From positions 11,992,001 through 12,056,000 of the forward strand of contig JARFIW010001104.1 in NCBI GenBank assembly GCA_036346225.1: 64,000 bases of DNA. The letters run 5' to 3'. Made by a program: the position numbers and the translations under genes. A model generated the notes under the pieces. It did not search any database. It worked only from the letters and a program-made list of their open reading frames with translations, and was not told where the DNA came from. Positions 11,615 through 21,790 of this stretch are shown here, one piece after another (the stretch's first letter is position 1; every line of letters begins with the position of its first letter). This DNA is from Platerodrilus igneus (Eukaryota; Arthropoda; Insecta; Coleoptera; Lycidae).

Positions 11615-13647
11615 TGTTATGATAAGTGGGTTATTTAGGGGTATATTGAGTCATAATGGTTACACAATACATGTAAATAGTACTAGGAATTAGAAAACTA
11701 CATTCATTTAGGATGCAAAATACGTAATTTGCAAGTTTTGCAAAGAGCAAACATTTAACATCCTGTATAAGGATCGCAGTTGACTTTAATTAATGCGGGG
11801 AAGCAGATCATTCAACAATAAACACACATTCAGCAAAAGAAATAACTCTACACGCAATCAAACTTGTCTTAAAAGAAAAAGCATTAATAAATTGTAAATT
11901 GATACGCGCTAAATGCAGTAAAGGTTAGAAAATCATGATACAATTTTCATTAAAATTAAACATGCGATAGTGAAAGGAGATAGCATAGCGTCCTGATAAG
12001 AAACGCATTTTTCGAAATAAATACATTTTGGAAACGCAAGAAGTAAACAGAAAAATGTTAATTTACGTCATTTCGTCTACGTGATTTTCTACATGGAGTT
12101 AATACACATCTCAAAAGTATTATCTAGACAAACAAAAGCCATAAGTTAAATTACGTGCCAAGGCGAATTAGAAATTCCTGTAATAACATCAAATCGGACG
12201 GTCTAAAATAAATACAGAATAGAAATTCACTGGTATCTTACGTGATCAAGAAATCGTCCGGCAAGTTATTATCAGACCTATATCTGTAAAAGCCCAAAAT
12301 ATCCAAAACATCCTATGACTGGTCGTAAACTTTGAACAAACAGCGCCGATAAACAATGAATATTTAGATGGGGCGTAGCTTATATAACACGCGAATTTGA
12401 TAAGCAGACAGTCTTGATTCGAACTAAGCACAATTCACATCACATACTCAAGAATCTACGCAACTGGTAAATATTAAAATTAAATAATCAAATTTTGTGA
12501 AAAGTGGTGTTAGAAAATTTTAAAAATAAATATTATTGAAGAATATATGAGACAAGTTTCGCCGTTTGCTGGAAAACGTGAGTAAAAGTTTATTAATTAA
12601 TTAAGGTTAAATATTTATAATTTTGGGCTCTAAGAGAGACTACTGTTGCTTTCTATTTGCCCAAAAACTAAGATAATATAATCTAAGTTAAAATAATCTT
12701 AGTTGAGGACACGTTCTTTTTACTACTAAGGAACTTAGATAAAGTTAGATTTGTTGCATTCCCTTACCCCAGATAAGGTGCCTATAGATCTACCTTAGAT
12801 ACTAACTTCCCTCCTTAAGTTTATATTGAAATTAAATTTTTCGTGTTGTGTATGATATAAATTTTTATAGCACATTTATAAAAGCAACTGTAACATTACA
12901 GTTAATACCAAGTTGATTTTTAACAAGAAGCAGTTGATTTTAATATTATTTTCAAACCCTTTTATGTTAGTTAGCTAAAATGCCAAGTTGTACCTTCTAA
13001 TAATCAAATGCAAATGCAGTTAGGTAAGGTTAGATTTTCAGCTAACCTAATTTTAAGCCATTCTTAGCTAAGGTGTAAATAGAAATCAACATACGAAAAT
13101 CTAAGTAAGACGGGGCAAATCTAAGAGAGACTACGAAAATCTAAGTAAGACTGAGTAAACCTAAGGGAGATTAAGAAAATCCATGTAAATCTAAGTAAAC
13201 TAAGAAGGTAGTTAAACGGGGTAAAATTTGGAAACTAAATAAATTGATAGCATTGGGAAGAAATCTATATAAAAATATTGGTTTAAATCATGGCAAAGGC
13301 CCACAAAACAGAGGATTGTTTTAAACATTGAATGGAGCAACTCAACTCAAAATAATATTGGGGTACTAATCCACAGCACACAGTAGCAGATTGAGAAAGA
13401 CTTACAAGCAAAACTGCAGGTTAGAACTATCTAGCATAAGGCATTATTTTCTCTTTATCTTTTTGAACATTGACTATATTTATTATACCTGAATATTTTA
13501 TGTAAAGAGTCATCAAAAATTTCTTTTATACGTGAAAAATTCGTAAAAAAAAGAAAAGTCTTGACGTTCAAAGAATGTCCAGTAGAGTACAGTGTCATTT
13601 TTGCTGGTTTTAAAGTAAGGAATGTATGTATATATATGTATATATAT
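11615..13647 (+). mobile_element. S1: solo-LTR-like copy, right part lost or interrupted by E1
   Basis: It starts TGTTATGATAAGTGGGTT directly after the (AT)n tract and matches the S2 start (TGCTATGATAATAGGGTA) and the following GGGTAT/GATTGAGTCATA region. A TATA-like CTTATATAACACG lies at about 12379, at nearly the same distance from the start as in S2. The late block TTTTTGCTGGTTTTAAAG (13600-13617) is shared with S0 and S2, but the terminal 300-400 bp seen in S2 is absent because E1 begins at 13648. 12660-13200 contains many CTAAG-type words such as AAATCTAAGTAAGAC in loose tandem. No coding sequence. Confidence 0.5.
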
Positions 13648-15677
13648 TGCTGTGTTATACGAATCGAGCCTCACGAATTGGGCGCCAAGATTTGCTGTGA
13701 TCCTCGTTACTACGGTGAAATCTCCTCTGATATTCGATTTCTTACCTGAATATCGCCTCTTGACTCTCTCCGCCTCGGCAGCTCACCTAGATAAAACTTT
13801 CATCCTCATTCATAAAAAAACACATTCCTACCACAAACATCAACGTTAACTCTATTTACACCAATATTTACAATACATTAAAATTTCAAAATTAGATTTC
13901 AGCATAAATTGCAGCATCATAAAATTTCAAGTTCAAATTTGTCATCATTTTAATTTGCATCCAGAATTAAACTCCTTGTAGGATGCATACTAATTAAATA
14001 AACAATATTTGCAGACATGAGTCTGAATAAAAGCGAGCATCTCCCACCCCTTTACGTTAATTTAACAGGTTAGTCTAATTGAGTTCAAAGACAGACCCAA
14101 ATTTTCATCATAATCAAAAACATAAACCTGATAAATACTCCTTTCTACTTATACAAGAAAATTTTACCTTAAAATTCAAAATTTGTTGTTTATACAAATT
14201 TTACTACTGTCCATCTTTATCAAACGAATTATAAAGATATTCAACACACACCAAAACATCTAAGATCGAACAAAATTGCATAATTTACCTGAAGGTTACT
14301 GCACTCGTGGCATCAATGTACATCGGACTTGCTCATCCCACCATTCCAGCTGGTTTACGTCGTCGGATTTCTAGCCGCCTTTAAAATTTTTCTACCCCAC
14401 CATTCGTCTAAACGGTTTCAGGGTTTCTCAGGAACTCATCTAGATATATCGAAATCTTGTTTTGTGGATCCAATCACGTTTACTAATAACATTTGATTAC
14501 TAACACTCACGATACATAGCACTGAAATTCATAATTCTTTCACGCTATACCAAAAACTGCCTACTTCTATTTATTTATTTATCGTTATTAATTTGGATAA
14601 TTGGTACAGTAATACCCGCAAATATAACTAGACTTTGTTACCTTCATTTATCTTCCTTAAGTGTACTAATAACTTTTAGTGTAGCACGTAATCACCACGT
14701 ATTCTACTTAAAGTATCGAATAATCAAAAATAAAGAGCAAAACTGTTTAAAGTATCGAATAAAATCAAAAATCTAAGAGAGCGAAACTCCTATTAGCCCG
14801 GGTTTATATAATGGCCCGCTTGCAAGTCGAATTTGTCCCGCGACGGACAATTTTTAGAATTTTGCATTCTATTTTTCCTTCCGACGGCTCGGCACAGCGA
14901 TTCTACTAAAAATTTGCACACGTCCAAGTTAAAATCTAAGAATTTTCGACACGCCTCGCAACACGTCCGAGAACAACTAATTAATTATATATAGAAATTG
15001 TTATGTTTCCACCTCTCATATCTGCATCTTATTTCAACCAATCGTAGACCTAGTGACGCTTCACAAATCACGCCTTTTATTAGCAGTGTCTCTGCTTTAC
15101 GCGTTTTATCCGTCCCTTTCTACCCTGGTCTGAGTGGTACAAACCAATATTCCAGTCTATATGCTATTTAAATCCACGTGGATTCCTACGTAAGTAAAAT
15201 AACCCCTCATCTAGCATTTCCTGCTAAAACATCCGACCGTTTCCAATATACGTAGAAGCTGCATGTTTATCTATTCAAATTTATTAGAACGTGACATTTA
15301 AAAGTTTGCAGGTGTGCGCTCCTAATGAACGTTTTACTATAATTCTCCGAGCTTTGTTTTATGGTATTTTAACATTCCTTTTAGCTGTTTGTTACCAACC
15401 CTGGATTTTCACAGGCTTTTATGCTTATTATATATTACTAATGGTTCAATTAACTCCAATCAAAATAATAATGAATGGCATTGACTTCTACCCTTTAATT
15501 TTTAGGGAATACCAATTAAATATTAATTATTATTTGTACACTTTGTTTAATACCCGTTACTTAAAAATTGAATTAATTAATATAAATTTCGCACGTAATT
15601 TCTATTTGCTTCTTTATACAGGGTGATTAAAATTATTTGATGTCGTTAATTAATTTTCTGCCCTGGTCTAAATTTGA
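13648..15677 (-). repeat. E1 3' LTR (minus orientation)
   Basis: Begins on the plus strand TGCTGTGTTATACGAATCG; the last base shared with the other LTR is in CTGGTCTAAATTTGA. On the minus strand a TATA box (ATTATATAAACCC) lies near 14806-14818, giving a long U3 of about 0.85 kb and an R-U5 of about 1.1 kb. The 3'-most 45 bp is a second, degenerate copy of the primer-binding-site/leader segment (TTGGCGCCCAATTCGTGAGG on the minus strand). An antisense open frame (15291-15626) is discussed under findings. Confidence 0.93.
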
Positions 15678-15680
15678 ATA

Positions 15681-15690
15681 TTTTCCCCCT
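15681..15690 (-). other. E1 polypurine tract
   Basis: AGGGGGAAAA on the minus strand, a few bases upstream of the 3' LTR start, in the position where plus-strand synthesis is primed in LTR elements. Confidence 0.7.
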
Positions 15691-15699
15691 ATTTAATAC

Positions 15700-16200
15700 A
15701 AATAATCCCACTTATTTAAATTCAAATACGAAACATCTAGACTAAAAAAAAAATTAATCTTTCTAACTTGCCTAACTTATATCCAATCCTAAAATATTTA
15801 CACCTATCCTATATCCCTATTCTATTCCTAACTCTCACCTAATTTTATAAACTGAAATTATCCCTAACTTCATCCTACTTATTCATCTCATCCTATATAC
15901 ATCCTATATACCTATCTTATTCCTAACTTTTAACCAATCCTCACTATACTCACTTACACCTACCTAATCCTATATACCTATCCTATTCTTATTCTATTCC
16001 TAATTCTCCACTAATCTTATAAGAAATATCTACACTTAACCTATCTTATTTTCTTCCTACATTTAATTTTCATTCTAATCCTATATACCTATTTCTAACT
16101 ATCTCCCATATTTATCCTATACCTAGCTTTCTTTTCTATAAACGCTTACTTCTACTCTTCTATATACACCTATTCTATCCCTATATTTTGTTCATTTAAT
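15700..16200. repeat. Degenerate pyrimidine-rich array (CCTATATACCTATCCTATTC-like)
   Basis: The plus strand repeats CCTATATAC, CCTATTC, CCTAACT and CTTATT in irregular order; the minus strand is therefore GGATAGG/AGTTAGG-rich. It fills the place where RT, RNase H and integrase should lie in E1. Its first part supplies the abnormal C-terminal tail of the truncated pol frame. Confidence 0.7.
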
Positions 16201-16209
16201 CTTCATTTC

Positions 16210-17460
16210 TTATTTAAATCTGACTCTTTTCTTGATCCTCCAAGTCTTTCTTCTCACCATCCTAATACTCTTCATCCCTATTTCTCCTCCTTCTATATCT
16301 ATACTTATCATCCCTGTTATCTCACATAAAATAAACTTATCATCCCTATTATCCTGACTCTTAAATATTGCTTCTTCTTCAGTCCCTACACGTGTCTGTT
16401 TCTCATTTATTATTATTTCCTTTTCTGCGGACAAACCAAACGATACTACCTTAACATTACAGATTTTTCCCTCTACGGAACATCCTGTGTACCTTCTAGA
16501 ATCCTTGTGTAATGGAATCAGCCAGAATGAATTCCTTAAATCTAATTTACTAAAAACAAACTTGCCACTTAACCTCGTCAAAAGTGTGTCCACGGATGGT
16601 GGACAATGGAATTGCGGTTTGGTCCGTTGATTAATTTTTCGTGAATCTAAACATAAACGAATACTATCAATCTTTTTCTTAACCACCACCAACGGATTTA
16701 TGAAATGAGTGTTTGAGACCTCTATTATGCAATCTTCCAACATTTTATTTAATTCTGTCTTCACCTGCTCCCGATATGCTGCTGGAATTGGATAAACCTT
16801 TGCGTTGAACGGTTCTAAATTATCCACTTCTAACACGTGCTCATAGCTTAACGCTGTGCTTGCTTCTACCTCCACTAATTCTGCATGTTTTTGTAATAAA
16901 GCTTGAATCTCTACTATCCTATCCTCTGGACATCTTATTGTGTTGATCTGTTTAACTCCATCAATCTCTACCTCTACTACATTAATACTCAACCCCGTGT
17001 CATCCTCTGTGACTTCATAACTGCCCTTCCATGGCACTACCCTATCCTTAATCCTTACTACCTTCCTTTCCATATCTATCAAAACTCCTAACTGCATCAT
17101 ACAGTCAACACCTAAAATGCTCTGAAACTTCAGTCCAGGTACAATTACAAACTCCTGTTCACAGCTTAAACCTCCTATATTTATCCTAAGCACCACAACA
17201 CTATTTACTACAGCAAACTTTTTTTTATTTGGAGCTACTAAATGGCTACGCTTTATAGGCATAATTCTATCACAAACCTTATCCCTAATTTTGCTGACGA
17301 ATTCCTCCGATATTAAACTCGCCTCTGCCCCTGTATCAAGTAATACTTCTACATTATTCTCAAAAATTCCTATATTAATAATTGGCAACCATAATTTTTC
17401 TACAGTTTCTGGCTCTATTTCCTCCTCAATTTTGAAAAATTCACGTGAATGTTCATACAC
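16210..17460 (-). CDS. E1 truncated pol: aspartic protease plus N-terminal reverse transcriptase
   Basis: An open frame of 416 residues. The protease domain is near residues 30-140, with active site EVLLDTGAEASLISEEF and the later GLKFQSILGVDCMMQLGV strand. The RT N-terminus is near residues 200-345: VKTELNKMLEDCIIEVSNT, NPLVVVKKKIDSIRLCLDSR and the block KFVFSKLDLRNSFWLIPLHK that carries the first RT Asp. After VVSFGLSAEK the family sequence stops and about 75 unrelated residues, rich in Glu, Lys and Arg, read through the purine-rich array. The YxDD box, RNase H and integrase are missing, so RT is not functional; the protease looks intact. It lies in a different frame from gag, about 30 bp downstream, as expected for frameshift expression in Gypsy elements (inferred). 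Confidence 0.88.
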   Translation of the reverse strand: MYEHSREFFKIEEEIEPETVEKLWLPIINIGIFENNVEVLLDTGAEASLISEEFVSKIRDKVCDRIMPIKRSHLVAPNKKKFAVVNSVVVLRINIGGLSCEQEFVIVPGLKFQSILGVDCMMQLGVLIDMERKVVRIKDRVVPWKGSYEVTEDDTGLSINVVEVEIDGVKQINTIRCPEDRIVEIQALLQKHAELVEVEASTALSYEHVLEVDNLEPFNAKVYPIPAAYREQVKTELNKMLEDCIIEVSNTHFINPLVVVKKKIDSIRLCLDSRKINQRTKPQFHCPPSVDTLLTRLSGKFVFSKLDLRNSFWLIPLHKDSRRYTGCSVEGKICNVKVVSFGLSAEKEIIINEKQTRVGTEEEAIFKSQDNRDDKFILCEITGMISIDIEGGEIGMKSIRMVRRKTWRIKKRVRFK

Positions 17461-17492
17461 ATTTACACAGAAATCTAGTGGTCTGTCGCGTT

Positions 17493-18907
17493 CTAAAAAT
17501 CCTGTCTCGTCCTGTTTTCCATGCTTGGTCCTGGTTGTCCTTCTACAACCTGTGCGTACGTCCTGCTCGTATTACTATCCGTGTCCCTGTCTCTATTCGG
17601 CGTGCTCGTCACTGTCCTGTTTACTTCCGGTAAACTGTTCTGTCTCGTGTAACTAGGTCTTGGCGTCGGTCCCCAAGTCGCACTATTGCTTTTGTATTCC
17701 TGTCCTCGTCGTTCCCAATTCGGTCGAAAATTCCTATTATAGTCAGGCCGTTTCGGAAAATTTTGTGTCCTGTTGTCAAACCTAACCGTGTTAATGTTTC
17801 GTTCACGTATCTTTCTTGTCCGTCCTACACATACATCGTCATATCTCTGTAAATACTCCAAAAATGTCTCCCGTTCTGTGATGTTTTGTAAGGCCACGTG
17901 TTGTCTGATTTCCAGTTCAAAATGTCGTGATAGATACTTGATTATTTGTGTGTCCGTCAATGGTGGATTAAGTTGTTTGGCCACACTGTATTTTCGAATG
18001 GCATATTGTTCCCTAGAACCTGCAAACTCTCCCTTAAATTTTCCTGTAATCAAGTCGTCCCTAATCTGATCCTGTTTGTGATCACTCCAGTAAAGCTGTA
18101 AAAATTTGGTTTCAAAGTCTTGATACGTGTCTATGTCCTGTCCTACTAAATTATACCATGCTTCCGCATTGTCCTTCAATAAAGCCTTTATCGTGTTTAG
18201 TTTAGTCTGTTCGTCGAATAAATTTCCCACTAGATTTCTTACGCTATTAATAAAAATTTGTGGATTTACCCTGTTATCGCCATAAAATTTCATATGTTGG
18301 TCCAATGATACGCCACCTGTATAAAATCTGGGACCATCCCCCGTTAAATTTGCCATGTTGTATTTAATACTACCAACTTCGCGTTCTACCCTGCCTAACT
18401 GATCCCTACATGAGTCCGTTACTTCAGTCATTTTCATATTTATCTCTTCTTCACAAAAAATACGTACTTCGGACCTTAAATGTCCCATTTCCTGTCGAAG
18501 ACCTGTAATGTTTTTCTCATTTCTATCAACCCTACTTTCTACTTCCCCATTTTCACGGTAAGACTATTTTTAAACTCTGTAAATTCTTTAGTAGATTGCT
18601 CAATTTTCCCGCTTATTTGGTCTAATTTTCGGTTAGACTCCTCCCTCGCTCTATTAGATGCTTCCCTAGCTCTATTAGATTCATCGCTTAGCTGTTATAA
18701 TTTTCTATTGGATTCCTCCCTAGCTAATCGCATTTCCTATAACATTCTCATCATTAACTCATTTCCTGTTTCTCCTGACTCCGTCTTAGACTGATCCCTA
18801 CTACCTCCTGCTTCTTCTTCCATTTCTGCTTCTGTCGTTTTAAATAAAGCACTATCACTGCTTCCTATTTCCACGCCTTGACTTCGAAGCCACTCTTTTC
18901 TCTGCAT
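17493..18907 (-). pseudogene. E1 gag (N-terminal stops and frameshift, capsid region open)
   Basis: A likely start ATG at 18907 (MQRKEWLRSQGVEIGSSDSA) leads into an Arg/Glu/Ser-rich coiled-coil region with two in-frame stops. A frameshift near 18540-18490 follows, and then an open frame of 331 residues. The open part holds a capsid-like domain (FYGDNRVNPQIFINSVRNL, AWYNLVGQDIDTYQDFETKF, then LYWSDHKQDQIRDDLITGKF) and a basic, Asn/Arg-rich C-terminus without a CCHC zinc knuckle. E2 gag shares the pattern of a YW residue pair, an IRxDL(x)TG motif, GSRE, LSRH and QN, so the two elements belong to one lineage. The capsid part could still be made if started internally. Confidence 0.88.
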
Positions 18908-19039
18908 ACGTCACACTTTTTACCCCCACGCACGCCTACACACTTCTTTCACACACCTACAAAAAATATTCACACTCAGCTCCTAATTTCAGGGTCGTCA
19001 GTTTCCTGAAACAGTTACACACTATCTAAAATTCGAGCC

Positions 19040-19057
19040 CTCACGTTCGGGTCGCCA
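19040..19057 (-). other. E1 primer-binding site
   Basis: On the minus strand TGGCGACCCGAACGTGAGG starts five bases inside the 5' LTR boundary (CACAGCA). TGG plus a GC-rich stretch is the form of a PBS for the 3' end of a host tRNA; the tRNA was not identified. A sister copy, TTGGCGCCCAATTCGTGAGG, lies 45 bp away inside the LTR end. Confidence 0.65.
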
Positions 19058-19062
19058 AAATT

Positions 19063-21098
19063 TGCTGTGTTATAAGAATCGAGCCTCACGAATTGGGCGC
19101 CAAGATTTGCTGTGATCCTCGTTACTACGGTGAAATCTCCTCTGATATTCGATTTCTTACCTGAATATCGCCTCTTGACTCTTTCCGCCTCGGCAGCTCA
19201 CCTAAATAAAACTTTCATCCTAATTCATAAAAAAACACATTCCTACCACAAACATCAACGTTAACTCTATTTACATTAATATTCACAATACATTAAAATT
19301 TCAAAATTAAATTTCAGCATAAATTGCAGCATCATAAAATTTCAAGTTCAAATTTGTCATCATTTTAATTTGCATCCAGAATTAAAGTCCTTGTAGGATG
19401 CATACTAATTAAATAAACAATATTTGCAGACCTGAGTCTGAATAAAAGGGAGCATCTCCCACCCCTTTACGTTAATTTAACAGGTTAGTCTAATTGAGCT
19501 CAAAGACAGACCCAAATTTTCATCATAATCAAAAACATAAACCTGATAAATACTCCTTTCTACTTATACAAGAAAATTTTACCTTAAAATTGAAAATTTG
19601 TTGTTTATACAAATTTACTACTGTCCATCTTTATCAAACAAATTATAAAGATATTCAACACACACCAAAACATCTAAGATCGAACAAAATTGCATAATTT
19701 ACCTGAAGGTTACTGCACTCGTGGCTTCAATGTACATCGGACTTGCTCATCCCACCATTCCAGCTGGTTTATGTTTACGTCGTCGGATTTCTAGCCGCCT
19801 TTAAAATTTTTCTACCCCACCATTCGTCTAAACGGTTTCAGGGTTTCTCAGGAACTCATCTAGATACATCGAAATCTTGTTTTGTGGCTCTAATTACGTT
19901 TACGAATAACATTTGATTACTAACACTCACGATACATAGCACTGAAATTTAGAATTCTTTCACGCTATACCAAAAACTGCCTACTTCTATTTATTTATTT
20001 ATCGTTATTAATTTGGATAATTGGTACAGTAATACCCGCAAATATAACTAGACTTTGTAACCTTCATTTATCTTCCCTAAGTGTACTAATAACTTTTAGT
20101 GTAGCACGTAATCACCACGTATTCTACTTAAAGTATCGAATAATCAAAAAATAAAGAGTAAAACTGTTTAAAGTATCGAATAAAATCAAAAATCTAAGAG
20201 AGCGAAACTCCTATTAGCCCGGGTTTATATAATGGCCCGCTTGCAAGTCGAATTTGTCCCGCGACGGACAATTTTTAGAATTTCGCATTCTATTTTCCCT
20301 TCCGACGGCTCGGCACAGCGATTCTATTAAAAATTTGCACACGTCCAAGTTGAAATCTAAGAATTTTCCACACGCCTCGCAACACGTCCGAGAACAACTA
20401 ATTAATTATATATAGAAATTGTTATGTTTCCACCTCTCATATCTGCATCTTATTTCAACCAATCGTAGACCTAGTGACGCTTCACAAATCACGCCTTTTA
20501 TTAGCAGTGTCTCTGCTTTACGCGTTTTATCCGTCCCTTTCTACCCTGGTCTGAGTGGTACAAATCAATATTCCAGTCTATATGCTATTTAAATCCACGT
20601 GGATTCCTACGTGAGTAAAATAACCCCTCATCTAGCATTTCCTGCTAAAACATCCGACCGTTTCCAATATACGTAGAAGCTGCATGTTTATCTATTCAAA
20701 TTTATTAGAACGTGACATTTAAAAGTTTGCAGGTGTGCGCTCCTAATGAACGTTTTACTATAATTCTCCGAGCTTTGTTTCATGGTATTTTAACCTTCCT
20801 TTTAGCTGTTTGTTACCAACCTTGGATTTTTACAGGCTTTTATGCTTATTATATATTACTAATGGTTCAATTAACTCCAATTAAAATAATAATGAATGGC
20901 ATTGACTTCTACCCTTTAATTTTTAGGGAATACCAATTAAATATTAATTATTATTTGTACACTTTGTTTAATACCCGTTACTTAAAAATTGAATTAATTA
21001 ATATAAATTTCGCATGTAATTTCTATTTGTTTCTTTATACAGGGTGATTAAAATTATTTGATGTCGTTAATTAATTTTCTACCCTGGTCTAAATTTGA
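19063..21098 (-). repeat. E1 5' LTR (minus orientation)
   Basis: Direct repeat of 13648-15677, 2036 against 2030 bp. Visible differences include TTATAAG for TTATACG near the start, a 6-bp insertion (GTTTAT-type) near 19770, and scattered substitutions. The minus-strand TATA box is at about 20226-20238. The outer end runs into AATATATAAATATAT. Confidence 0.93.
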
Positions 21099-21101
21099 GT
21101 A

Positions 21102-21148
<47 letters not shown>
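21099..21148. repeat. (AT)n tract at the E1 right end
   Basis: AT-dinucleotide array abutting the outer edge of the E1 5' LTR; the opposite edge of E1 is also in ATGTATATAT-type DNA. Confidence 0.93.
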
Positions 21149-21150
<2 letters not shown>

Positions 21151-21269
21151 GTATTCAGAATTCAAATAATTTATTTTAGTTCTAAAAGGAACTATATCAT
21201 AAAAAATTCAAGAACACAAACAATAAAACAAAATAAACAAGAACCAGCAGGACAACATAATGACAGATG

Positions 21270-21445
21270 CCGAATGACAAATGCTTGGATTTGCAAGGGA
21301 AATTGGTGACAACACCGTATAAAACTGCCAACCTTTATCATCTTAAACGACAGCATTCGTCAAGTATAATTCTAGGTATTCATTTGAATACAGTTGTTTA
21401 CTATTACTACATTTAACATCATCCTAAAGTTAATTCGAATGGACT
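21270..21445 (-). mobile_element. MITE-A, copy 2 (partial, reverse orientation)
   Basis: Read on the minus strand from 21445, CCATTCGAATTAACTTTAGG and the next 150 bp follow copy 1 (6785 onward) with substitutions, including matches to the AATACATAGAATT and GTTGGCAGTTCTGTACG regions. Homology fades near 21270, so the second inverted repeat appears lost. Confidence 0.72.
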
Positions 21446-21790
21446 ATAATATGGAATAGCAAAAATTGAAAGTTTATATGCATAAATAATCACTTACAGT
21501 TCTGATGTTGACTCATTCCCAGGAATTCAGCATCCAACTTCTATGAGTAAACCTGATTATGTGTTGATACTCCTAGATGACATCATCAGTAAACGGCGTC
21601 AAATTGTCAGATTACAACCGGTTAATGGAATAGGAGAGATGACTAACGTACATCAAGGTTTTTCATAAAATAGGCACCAGTATCTAAACAGAATCGTATC
21701 GGTTATAAAACCACTTCCAGTCTACGCGCTAAAAGATCCTCTAAAGAACATTAATGATTAATAAGGACTGTTCAACAAATTTTCAACGTA

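Larger units (their letters stand above)
13648..21098 (-). mobile_element. E1: Gypsy LTR retrotransposon, internally deleted, young LTRs
   Basis: Two long direct repeats (13648-15677 and 19063-21098) flank about 3.4 kb holding gag and a truncated pol on the minus strand. The order 5' LTR (right), primer-binding site, gag, protease-RT, polypurine tract, 3' LTR (left) is as expected. Both outer ends run into AT-dinucleotide DNA. The interior lacks most of RT, all of RNase H and integrase, and gag has stops, so it could only move in trans. The LTRs differ by scattered single bases and small indels, which implies a recent insertion. Confidence 0.93.

Noticed and set aside
17291..18069. Plus-strand frames of about 100-120 residues
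   Set aside because: Antisense to E1 gag and protease.
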